Shown: piece by piece, positions 17,684 through 25,388 of the stretch
Position numbering within the stretch: position 1 is the stretch's first letter
How the letters are laid out: each line of letters begins with the position of its first letter
Assembly: GCA_003242685.1 (NCBI GenBank)
Contig: QGVD01000035.1
Coordinates: 1 to 36,646 of the forward strand
Direction of reading: 5' to 3'
DNA: 36,646 bases
Source of the DNA: Pseudomonadota bacterium
GTDB taxonomy: Bacteria > Pseudomonadota > Gammaproteobacteria > Steroidobacterales > Steroidobacteraceae
Notes under the pieces: model-generated
Seen by the model: only the letters and a program-made list of their open reading frames with translations
The model's database searches: none
What the model was told of the DNA's origin: nothing
Translations under genes and position numbers: made by a program

Positions 17684-18301
17684 TCAGCGGTGCTTCAGTC
17701 CGCGCAGCGCGTGGTCGAGCACGCGCTCCATGAAGCGCTCGTCGAGCGGCGCGTGACCGAGCAGCAGACGGAAGAAGAGCGGCCCGTAGATCATGTCGAG
17801 TGCCACCTCGATGTCGATGTCGGCGCGGATCTCGCGCGCGGCGATCGCTTCGCGCAGCAGAGCGCGGCCCTCCTCGCGCCGCGCGAGCACGAAGTGATTG
17901 CGGAACGCCCTGGAGATCTCGGTCTCCTGCTCCGCGGCCGCGAGCATCGCAGCGACCGCGCGCCCGGTTCCCGTGGCGAACACTGCCGCCATGCGTCGGA
18001 GCTGTGCACGCAGGCTCCTGAGGGGCGAGCTCGCCCTGCGCGACGGCGCCTGCGGCGGGGACTCGCTCTCCATGAGAGCCGCCATGACGACGGCATGCCG
18101 GTCGGGCCACCAGCGGTAGATCGTGGGCTTGCCCACGCCCGCCCGCGCTGCAACGCCCTCGATGGTGACCCCGGAAGGGCCGAGCTCCGCGAGGAGCTCG
18201 CGCGCGGCGGCGAGGATCTCTGCCTTCGCACGCTCGCTGCGGGGACGGCCGCGCGGCCGCTTCGCCTCGCCCTCTTCCCGGGTCTTGACGTTCGCATTCA
18301 T
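17684..18301 (-). CDS. TetR/AcrR-family regulator
   Basis: The protein has 205 residues, starting at MNANVKTREE (ATG 18299-18301). An open frame of 69 more codons upstream overlaps the divergent VOC gene antisense and is rejected. The N-terminal helix-turn-helix reads ERAKAEILAAARELLAELGP, TIEGVAARAGVGKPTIYRWW, a canonical TetR pattern. The N-terminal arm KRPRGRPRS is strongly basic (AT-hook-like). The C-terminal ligand domain has the TetR_C form seen in proteins with IDIEVALDMIYGPLFFRLLLG. It is divergent from a VOC gene across 51 bp containing a symmetrical operator candidate, and precedes pncC on its own strand. Confidence 0.92.
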   Translation of the reverse strand: MNANVKTREEGEAKRPRGRPRSERAKAEILAAARELLAELGPSGVTIEGVAARAGVGKPTIYRWWPDRHAVVMAALMESESPPQAPSRRASSPLRSLRAQLRRMAAVFATGTGRAVAAMLAAAEQETEISRAFRNHFVLARREEGRALLREAIAAREIRADIDIEVALDMIYGPLFFRLLLGHAPLDERFMERVLDHALRGLKHR

Positions 18302-18324
18302 TTTCGTAACGATACGTTTCGTAA
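18302..18324. promoter_or_regulatory. Operator candidate in the TetR/VOC divergent promoter
   Basis: The AT-rich 51-bp gap contains TTTCGTAA at 18302-18309 and 18317-18324 (15-bp period), with AACG-ATA-CGTT (18308-18318) as a short palindrome between them. The overlapping symmetry is typical of TetR operators, and the element abuts the TetR start codon, implying autorepression plus control of the VOC gene. Confidence 0.6.
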
Positions 18325-18352
18325 ATATACCACGGCTCCGGGAGGCGAGCCC

Positions 18353-18817
18353 ATGAACACCGATCCACGTTCCGCCGCGGACGACGGCGGCCTCGTTCCG
18401 TATCTCATCGTGAAGGATGCCGCGCGTGCCATCGAATTCTACGCGCGTGCGCTCGGCGCACAGGAACGCTTCCGTCTCGTCGACCCGGCGTCCGGGAAGA
18501 TCGGCCACGCGGAGCTCTGCATCGGCAGCTCACCCTTCTATCTCTCGGACGAGTATCCGGACTTCGGCGCGCTGAGACCACCCTCGGTCGGCGGCAGTCA
18601 GGTCAAGCTCCACCTGCGCGTTGCGGATGCCGATGCGGCGATCGCGCGTGCCGTGGACGCCGGTGCGACGGTGCTGCGTGCGGTGAAGACCGAGTTCTAC
18701 GGCGCCCGGACGGGAATGATCGCGGATCCGTTCGGTCACCAGTGGTTCCTCGAGTCGCAGGTCGAGGAAGTGTCTCCCGAAGAGATGCAGCACCGCTGGA
18801 ACGCGATGAGCAGTTGA
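18353..18817 (+). CDS. VOC (glyoxalase/bleomycin-resistance superfamily) protein, PhnB-like
   Basis: The protein has 154 residues with two beta-alpha-beta-beta-beta modules: LVPYLIVKDAARAIEFYARA LGAQERFRL… and VKLHLRVADADAAIARAVDA…FYGARTGMIADPFGHQWFLE. The Glu and His positions typical of metal-binding VOC proteins appear as HAELCIG and GHQW. PhnB-like members are of unknown function; others are dioxygenases, glyoxalases or resistance proteins. GGAGG (18341-18345) precedes the ATG. It is probably induced when the divergent TetR protein binds its ligand, so a detoxification role is plausible but not shown. Confidence 0.9.
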   Translation: MNTDPRSAADDGGLVPYLIVKDAARAIEFYARALGAQERFRLVDPASGKIGHAELCIGSSPFYLSDEYPDFGALRPPSVGGSQVKLHLRVADADAAIARAVDAGATVLRAVKTEFYGARTGMIADPFGHQWFLESQVEEVSPEEMQHRWNAMSS

Positions 18818-18943
18818 CTTCAGCGAGAGCGGCGGGAAGCCCGGGATCAGGGAGCGGGCGTGTGCGTTTCTGTGGATGTCCCTTATTCCAACGCACCGGA
18901 CGACGAGCGTTAATGTGGCGCAGCTCGCGACAAGGAACGCATC

Positions 18944-20236
18944 ATGAGCCTGTCCCGGTTTCTCGAGCGGAATGCATCCGCTGCATTGCTGGTCATCGGC
19001 GTCATCTGGAGCGGGTTCGCGCATGCGATGCCCGGCTTCGCACGGCAGTACGAGCTGAGCTGCAACGTCTGTCATGCGGCCGTGCCGCGCCTCAATGCCT
19101 TCGGGCAGCAGTTCGCCGACGAGCTCAACATGCGCCTGCCGAACTGGAAGGAGAAAACGGTCAGCGGCGGCGACGAGCTCCTCGCGCTGCCGCGTCAGTT
19201 CCCGGTCGGCATACGCGCGCAGGCCTTCGTGCAGGTTCGCGAGGGAGAGGACATCGATCCGCTCACGGGTCCGACCGGAAACGACTCCGATTTCGACTTC
19301 CAGGCGCCTTATCTGATAAAGCTCATCACGTCGGCCCCGCTCTCGGATCACATCACGTTCTACGCCTACGGCATCTTCGCGGAGAAGGGCGAGAACGGCA
19401 CGGTGCTGATCGAGGACGCCTGGTTCAGTCACGACAACCTCTTCGGCACCGGTATCAGCGCGCAGCTCGGCCAGTTCCAGATCTCGGACGTGATGTTTCC
19501 GCGCGAGGTGCGCCTGACGTTCCAGGACTTCCAGGTCTATCGCATGGCCGGCGTCACCTACGATCGCGGCGTGCTGTTCGGACGCGGCTTCGGCCCGGTG
19601 GACATCGACATCGGCGCAGTGAACGGCAACGGCATCAACGACAGCGTGAACATCGACAGCCCCGGGTTCCGCCGCCCCGATCGTCTGTTCGACCGTGATG
19701 ACGACAAGTCCATCTTCGGACGCATCGGCACACGGCTCGGGCTGGTGTCGGCGGGCCTCTTCGGTCTGAGCGGCAAGCAGCGCAGCGCGGCGGGACTCGC
19801 CGGTGAGCTTTCCGGCGCACGCAATACCGATCGGCGGGTCTACGGCATCGACGTCTCCGGCCAGCGCGGCGCGAACCTCTTCTGGTTCGGCCAGGTCCTG
19901 TGGAACGAATGGGACGACTTCCTCGACAGCGCACCGGGACGCGACTTCGAGTGGTGGGGAGGATTCCTGGGGCTCGACTACGTCCGCAACGACCGCTGGG
20001 CCTTCTCTCTCCTCTACAACTACAACGACGCCGGCGATTTCAAGGGCACGCAGACGGTCTTCGAGGGCATCGAGATGAACACGCTCACACTCGGCGCCTC
20101 CTACTACTTCATGCGCAACGTGAAGGCCGTGATCGAGCTCAACGTCGACTTCCTGAGCAGGGACCGCGATCCGGACTTCGTCGGCCACGAAACGCGCGAG
20201 CACTACTTCCTGATCGGCTTCGACGCGGCCTTCTGA
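18944..20236 (+). CDS. Outer-membrane porin-cytochrome c fusion, Cyc2-like
   Basis: The protein has 430 residues. After a signal peptide (LLVIGVIWSGFAHA) comes MPGFARQYELSCNVCH with a single haem c motif CNVCH at 40-44, then PRLNAFGQQFADELNMRLPN. The rest is a beta-barrel: alternating strands with short turns, charged loops, and a terminal aromatic strand HYFLIGFDAAF. The pattern 'FARQ…CxxCH…LNAFG' plus barrel is that of Cyc2, the one-haem porin-cytochrome that carries electrons across the outer membrane in iron oxidisers. A wider related family in non-iron-oxidisers has the same layout, so iron oxidation cannot be claimed. AAGGAA precedes the ATG by seven bases. The GT39 gene follows after 11 bp. 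No soluble cytochrome partner lies nearby. Confidence 0.85.
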   Translation: MSLSRFLERNASAALLVIGVIWSGFAHAMPGFARQYELSCNVCHAAVPRLNAFGQQFADELNMRLPNWKEKTVSGGDELLALPRQFPVGIRAQAFVQVREGEDIDPLTGPTGNDSDFDFQAPYLIKLITSAPLSDHITFYAYGIFAEKGENGTVLIEDAWFSHDNLFGTGISAQLGQFQISDVMFPREVRLTFQDFQVYRMAGVTYDRGVLFGRGFGPVDIDIGAVNGNGINDSVNIDSPGFRRPDRLFDRDDDKSIFGRIGTRLGLVSAGLFGLSGKQRSAAGLAGELSGARNTDRRVYGIDVSGQRGANLFWFGQVLWNEWDDFLDSAPGRDFEWWGGFLGLDYVRNDRWAFSLLYNYNDAGDFKGTQTVFEGIEMNTLTLGASYYFMRNVKAVIELNVDFLSRDRDPDFVGHETREHYFLIGFDAAF

Positions 20237-20247
20237 CGGCGCGGGGC

Positions 20248-21837
20248 GTGCCGCACGGCAACGGCACGTTCGCGACGGATCGGCGCGCGAGCGCTGTCGT
20301 GGTCGTTCTCCTCGCCGCGCTCGCACTCGCCTGGCAGGGCAGCCGGCCCCTCTGGGAACCGGACGAGGGGCGCCACACCGCCGTCGCGCTGCAGATGCTC
20401 GAGAGCGGCAACTGGTGGGTGCCGCATCTCAATGACGCACAGCCGCACCTCGCCAAGCCGCCTCTGACGTACTGGCTGATCGCCGCGAGCGTCAGTTCCT
20501 TCGGTCGCAACGAGTGGGTCGTTCGCCTGCCATCCGTTCTGGCATTCGTTCTCACCGGATGGCTCGTTCTCGCCATCGCGCGCTCGCTCGCCCTGCCCCG
20601 CCCGGCGCTCGCACCCGTGATCTGGGCCTCCTCTCTCGGGCCTTTCCTTGCGGCCGGCATCGTCACGACCGATCCGCTGCTCACTCTGTTCGAGACATGC
20701 GCCATCGCCGCATTTCTGCGCAGCGGCGTGCTCGAACGAGACGCGCCCGGGCGCGCCTGGATACGTCTCATGTGGCTCGCCTATGCCTGCGGGTTCATGA
20801 CCAAGGGACCTCCCGCGCTGCTGCCGCTGCTCGCCTCTCTGGTCTGGCTCGGGTTCGCGAAGCGGAAAGCCGCGCTGCAGGCGCTCTTCGATCCTTCCGG
20901 AGTCGTTCTGTTCGGCGCCTTCGGTATGACGTGGTACGCCGCGCTCGTCGCGAGCGACCCGCGCCTGCTCGGTTACTTCCTGGGCTACGAGTTCTTCGAC
21001 CGCATCTTCTCCGGCGTCCACGAGCGGAACGCATCGCTGGGAGGTCTCGTGAGCGCCTACCTGCCGGCGCTCGCAGCCGGCCTGCTGCCATGGGGGACCG
21101 TCGCCCTGTGGCGAAGACTGTCCCGCGAGCGCGGTGCACCGGAATCGGAGCCCCCTCGATGCGGCCCCGAGCGCCCGTTCCTGTGGTGCTGGCTCCTGGT
21201 TCCGCTGGGAGTCTTCGTGATCGCGCGCTCGCGGCTGCCGCTCTATCTTCTGCCTCTCTTTGTCCCCATGGCATTGCTGCTGCACCGAGACGTCGCCGCC
21301 GTCTGGCAGAGGAACGAGGTGCGCAGCGTTGCGGTCACCGCGCTGTGGCTGCTGCTGCTCGTCGGCGCCAGGGCGGCAATCGCCCATTTTCCGACCGCGC
21401 ACGATGCGCGCACGCTCAGTGCCGAGATCGAGCAGGTAATGCGCGGAATGAGCGGCCCGGCGACGGAGATCGTCTACGTCACCTGTGAGCGGGAGACGGA
21501 GGCCGCCCATTTCCCCTGTGAGCCGGCGTACGGCCTGCGCTTCTACCTCGGCGTTCCGGTCGTACGCGTGGAGCCTGAAGCGGGACGGCCGCTCCCGGGC
21601 GGCGTGGCGACGTGGCCGGCCGCGTGTGACGAGGCCGCGCGCGCGGATCACGCACTGTGGCTCGTGAAGCCGGAGCGCGAAGAGGCACTCGTTCGGACAC
21701 TGAGGCAGTGCGGCTACGAGACGACGAGGCTCGCACCGCGTGTCCGCGACCTCGCGGCGCTGGAGGTCACACCACGAGCGAACCGCGCAGACCATCGCAC
21801 AGTGACAGAGGAAGCGGCTCCGGAAGCGAGCATGTGA
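20248..21837 (+). CDS. ArnT-like GT39-family integral-membrane glycosyltransferase
   Basis: The protein has 529 residues from the GTG at 20248, 11 bp past the previous stop; no ATG gives a complete N-terminus. After the first transmembrane helix comes PLWEPDEGRHTAVALQMLES, the GT39/ArnT motif with the acidic pair in the first periplasmic loop, then HLAKPPLTYWL, which fits the polyprenyl-phosphate-sugar transferases (ArnT, PMT relatives). About ten further hydrophobic helices and a soluble C-terminal domain of about 130 residues follow. Such enzymes move a sugar from a polyprenyl carrier to lipid A or another periplasmic acceptor. No arn, pmr or carrier-synthesis gene lies nearby, so the acceptor is unknown. 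Tight spacing to the porin-cytochrome suggests co-transcription. Confidence 0.88.
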   Translation: MPHGNGTFATDRRASAVVVVLLAALALAWQGSRPLWEPDEGRHTAVALQMLESGNWWVPHLNDAQPHLAKPPLTYWLIAASVSSFGRNEWVVRLPSVLAFVLTGWLVLAIARSLALPRPALAPVIWASSLGPFLAAGIVTTDPLLTLFETCAIAAFLRSGVLERDAPGRAWIRLMWLAYACGFMTKGPPALLPLLASLVWLGFAKRKAALQALFDPSGVVLFGAFGMTWYAALVASDPRLLGYFLGYEFFDRIFSGVHERNASLGGLVSAYLPALAAGLLPWGTVALWRRLSRERGAPESEPPRCGPERPFLWCWLLVPLGVFVIARSRLPLYLLPLFVPMALLLHRDVAAVWQRNEVRSVAVTALWLLLLVGARAAIAHFPTAHDARTLSAEIEQVMRGMSGPATEIVYVTCERETEAAHFPCEPAYGLRFYLGVPVVRVEPEAGRPLPGGVATWPAACDEAARADHALWLVKPEREEALVRTLRQCGYETTRLAPRVRDLAALEVTPRANRADHRTVTEEAAPEASM

Positions 21838-21928
21838 GATGGCCACGTGCCGAAGCTCCGCCACGCCGCGGGGTGGACGCCACGTACCCCCCGGATCATT
21901 CGATCCCGTCTTTGAATAAACTGGCGGG

Positions 21929-24574
21929 ATGGCAAAGAACGAACCCCAGACGACCGCACCCGACGCGTTCCGGGATCACACGCCCGTCATGCAGCAGTAC
22001 CTGCGCATCAAGGCGCAGTATCCCGACGTGCTGCTCTTCTACCGGATGGGCGACTTCTACGAGCTCTTCTACGACGACGCGCGCCGCGCCGCCGCGCTGC
22101 TCGACATCACGCTCACGGCGCGCGGGCAGTCGGCGGGTCAGCCCATTCCCATGGCCGGCGTGCCGGTTCACAGCGTGGAGACCTATCTTGCCCGGCTCGT
22201 GCGCCGGGGCGAGAGCGTCGCGATCTGCGAGCAGCTCGGCGATCCGTCGAAGGCCAAGGGCCCCGTCGAGCGTCAGGTCGTCCGCATCGTGACGCCCGGC
22301 ACCGTGACGGACGCGGCGCTCCTCGAGGAACGGCGCGAGACGCTGCTCGCCGCGCTCGTGCGCGACGGTGAGCGCTTCGGGCTCGCCTGGCTCGATCTCG
22401 CGGCGGGCCGCTTCACGGTGCTGCAGTCGGAAGGCCGGCACGCGCTCGCCGCAGAGCTCGAGCGCCTGCGGCCGGCGGAGCTGCTGATACCCGAGAACGA
22501 GGAGCCCGCGACACCGGCGCGCAACGACACGGCGGTGCGCACGCGACCGCCGTGGCACTTCGAGCTCGCGAGCGCCTCGCGGCTCCTAACCGATCAGCTC
22601 GGCACGCTCGACCTCAAGGGCTTCGGCGTCGACGAGTATCCGCTCGCGATTCGCGCCGCGGGGGCGTTGCTGCAGTACGTGCGCGACACGCAGAAGGCGG
22701 CGGTGCCGCACATCCGCGGGCTCACGGTGGAGGAGCGCTCCGACGCGCTCGTGCTGGACGCCGCGACGCGGCGCAATCTCGAGCTCGATACGAGTCTCTC
22801 CGGCAATCCCGACGCGACGCTCTTCGCGCTGCTAGATCAATGTGCGACGGCGATGGGCTCGCGCACCCTGCGCCGCTGGCTCAACCGTCCCCTCACGCGC
22901 CACGACGTTCTGCGCACGCGTCATCATGCGCTCGGCGCGCTGATCGACGGGCGGCGCTTCGAAGCCGTGCGCGAGCACCTGCGCGGCATCGGCGACATCG
23001 AGCGCATCCTCTCGCGTGTGGCGCTGCGCTCCGCGCGTCCGCGCGATCTCACGCAGCTTCGTGCTTCGCTCGCCGTGCTGCCCGCGCTCCGCGCGACGCT
23101 GGAGCCCATCGACTCGCCGCTCGTGCAGGAGCTGCGGGAACGCATGCACGAGCACGCCGACGTGGTCGATCTCCTGCAGCGCGCGATCGCGCAGGAACCC
23201 TCGGCGATGCTGCGCGACGGCGACGTCATCGCGGAAGGCTACGACGCGGAGCTCGACGAGCTGCGGCGCATCGCCACTCACACGGACGAGTTCCTGCTCG
23301 ATCTCGAGCGCCGCGAGCGCGAGCGCACCGGGCTCGCGAGCCTCAGGCTCGGGTACAACCGGGTGCAGGGCTTCTTCATCGAGGTGTCGCGCCGCGAGGC
23401 GGAGAACGTGCCGAAGGATTACGTGCGGCGTCAGACGGTGAAATCCGCCGAGCGCTTCATCACACCCGAGCTCAAGCGCTTCGAGGATCAGGTGCTGAGC
23501 GCACGCGAGCGCTCGCTCGCCCGCGAACGTGAGCTCTACGAAGAGGTGCTCACGCAGCTCATCGACCGGCTGGGACCGCTGCAGGACACCGCCGGCGCGC
23601 TCGCCGAGATCGACGCCCTCGCCTCACTCGCCGAGCGCGCGTGCGTGCTCGAGTGGACGGCACCCGAGCTCACGGACGAGAGCGTCCTGCACATCGATGC
23701 CGGCCGGCATCCGGTGGTCGAGCGCTTCTCGGATTCGCCGTTCGTGGCGAACGATCTGCATCTCGACGCCAGACGGCGCATGCTGATCATCACCGGCCCG
23801 AACATGGGCGGCAAATCGACCTACATGCGCCAGACGGCGCTCATCGTCATCCTCGCGCACATGGGCAGCTTCGTGCCCGCGGAGCGGGCGGTGATCGGGC
23901 CGCTCGACCGCATCTTCACGCGCATCGGCGCGTCGGACGATCTCGCCGGCGGGCGCTCGACGTTCATGGTCGAGATGACCGAGGCGGCGAACATCCTGCA
24001 CAACGCCACGAGCCGCAGCCTCATTCTCATGGACGAGATCGGCCGCGGCACGAGCACATTCGATGGCCTTTCACTCGCCTGGTCCATGGCGCGGTACATC
24101 GCGACGAAGATCCGCGCCTTCACGCTCTTCGCGACGCACTACTTCGAGCTCACCGCGCTCGCGAACGAAGTGGACGGGTGTGCGAACGTGCACCTCGACG
24201 CCACCGAGCACGGCGACAGCATCGTATTCCTGCACGCCGTGAAGGACGGACCCGCCAATCGCAGCTACGGCCTGCAGGTCGCCCAGCTCGCGGGTGTCCC
24301 GCGCGAGGTCATCGCGCAGGCCCGCGCGTATCTCAGTGAGCTCGAAGCGCAGCGCGACAGCCGCAACGTTCCGGCCGTGCAGGGCGAGCTGCCGCTCTTC
24401 GCCGAGCCTCCGCCCGCCACACTCACGGATCCTGTCGCGGAGCGGCTCAAGGAGGCGATCGCGGCGCTCGATCCCGACGGGCTCTCCCCGCGCGCGGCGC
24501 TCGAGAAGCTCTACGCGCTCAGGAAACTGCTCGACGAGGCTCCTGCGGACGAACCCGGCCGCCGTGCAGACTGA
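21929..24574 (+). CDS. mutS: DNA mismatch repair protein MutS
   Basis: The 881-residue ATPase recognises mismatches and starts repair with MutL. All domains are present: the mismatch-reading FYE motif at 43-45 (RMGDFYELFYDD), connector, core/lever and clamp (KDYVRRQTVKSAERFITPEL), Walker A GPNMGGKSTYMRQ at about 623, Walker B LILMDEIGRGTSTFDG at about 700, and the helix-turn-helix end with a C-terminal tetramerisation-type segment. The start MAKNEPQTTAPDAF fits the family, with HTPVMQQYL following. The 3' 56 bp overlap the convergent hydrolase gene on the other strand. A fragment of a second mutS 5' end exists at 3275-3358. Confidence 0.99.
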   Translation: MAKNEPQTTAPDAFRDHTPVMQQYLRIKAQYPDVLLFYRMGDFYELFYDDARRAAALLDITLTARGQSAGQPIPMAGVPVHSVETYLARLVRRGESVAICEQLGDPSKAKGPVERQVVRIVTPGTVTDAALLEERRETLLAALVRDGERFGLAWLDLAAGRFTVLQSEGRHALAAELERLRPAELLIPENEEPATPARNDTAVRTRPPWHFELASASRLLTDQLGTLDLKGFGVDEYPLAIRAAGALLQYVRDTQKAAVPHIRGLTVEERSDALVLDAATRRNLELDTSLSGNPDATLFALLDQCATAMGSRTLRRWLNRPLTRHDVLRTRHHALGALIDGRRFEAVREHLRGIGDIERILSRVALRSARPRDLTQLRASLAVLPALRATLEPIDSPLVQELRERMHEHADVVDLLQRAIAQEPSAMLRDGDVIAEGYDAELDELRRIATHTDEFLLDLERRERERTGLASLRLGYNRVQGFFIEVSRREAENVPKDYVRRQTVKSAERFITPELKRFEDQVLSARERSLARERELYEEVLTQLIDRLGPLQDTAGALAEIDALASLAERACVLEWTAPELTDESVLHIDAGRHPVVERFSDSPFVANDLHLDARRRMLIITGPNMGGKSTYMRQTALIVILAHMGSFVPAERAVIGPLDRIFTRIGASDDLAGGRSTFMVEMTEAANILHNATSRSLILMDEIGRGTSTFDGLSLAWSMARYIATKIRAFTLFATHYFELTALANEVDGCANVHLDATEHGDSIVFLHAVKDGPANRSYGLQVAQLAGVPREVIAQARAYLSELEAQRDSRNVPAVQGELPLFAEPPPATLTDPVAERLKEAIAALDPDGLSPRAALEKLYALRKLLDEAPADEPGRRAD

Positions 24575-25205
24575 AGTACCCGTGCTCGAGGAAGTAACCG
24601 GTTTCGTGCGCCACGCGAGGCGCCAGAAGCATCCCCATGTGGCTGACGGGCAGCGTGATGTGATCGGTCGCGCCCGGCAGGCGCGTCTCGCTGACGGCGA
24701 CGGTGCCGTCGCTCGGCTCCTCGAAGTGCGCGAAGAAGCGGCCGAGACCGAGCGGCTGGGTGCCGGCGATGATGCCGAGCTCGCGATCGAGGTCCCAGCG
24801 TCTCTCGCGATCGCACAGTAGCTCCTCGGCGACCGCCCGGCCGATCATGCGGGAGATCAGCGGGAAGCGGCTCGCGCTCTGAGCCGCGCGGCACCGCACG
24901 CAGGGCGTGCCGAGGAAGACGACGCGCCCCGGCGGCTGGTCGGGGAAACGTTCCAGGAAACGATGCACGACGATGCCGCCGAGACTGTGCCCGATGAAGT
25001 GCATGCGCCGCGCCCTGATTCCGGCCACGAATGCCTGCAGGCGCTCGACGATATCGGCGACACAGCAGGAAACGCTGGGATAATGGAAGGCATGCACCGT
25101 CAGGCCGAACCCGCGCTCGAGACGCCGGCGCAGGAGCAGAGACTCTCCTCCGTTCAGCCACAGGCCGTGGACGTAGACTGCGACCTCCCGCTCGTGCGGC
25201 GACAC
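24519..25205 (-). CDS. Small alpha/beta hydrolase, lipase/esterase-like
   Basis: The protein has 228 residues starting at a GTG (25203-25205) with GAGGAG (complement of 25211-25216) upstream. It opens with VAVYVHGLWLNGGESLLLRR and has the nucleophile elbow GHSLGGIVVHRFLERFP. An acid (candidate Asp in EEPSDGTVAV) and His (candidate in PVSHMGMLL) complete a likely catalytic triad. It resembles triacylglycerol-lipase/PGAP1-like cytosolic esterases; no signal peptide is seen. The 3' end overlaps mutS by 56 bp tail to tail. It is divergent from tamA across 183 bp. The substrate is unknown. Confidence 0.88.
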   Translation of the reverse strand: MSPHEREVAVYVHGLWLNGGESLLLRRRLERGFGLTVHAFHYPSVSCCVADIVERLQAFVAGIRARRMHFIGHSLGGIVVHRFLERFPDQPPGRVVFLGTPCVRCRAAQSASRFPLISRMIGRAVAEELLCDRERRWDLDRELGIIAGTQPLGLGRFFAHFEEPSDGTVAVSETRLPGATDHITLPVSHMGMLLAPRVAHETGYFLEHGYFSLHGGRVRPQEPRRAVS

Positions 25206-25388
25206 GTAGGCTCCTCGGGCTCTGCGATCGACTGGCGCGGTGATTCGACGCCGAAGGGCAGTATTCCGTTCCGCGGCAGGCTCTTCAACGTGCCCGCGTC
25301 AAGGCAGGCGGAACCGGCGGCGCCACGGCGACATTTCTCTGGAATGAGCCCACCAGGAGCCGTCCCCGCGCGCCCCGTTCCGCCGCGC

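Noticed and set aside
18302..18508. N-terminal extension of the TetR gene by 69 codons
   Set aside because: It would overlap the divergent VOC gene and destroy the shared promoter; TetR proteins begin close to the basic arm.
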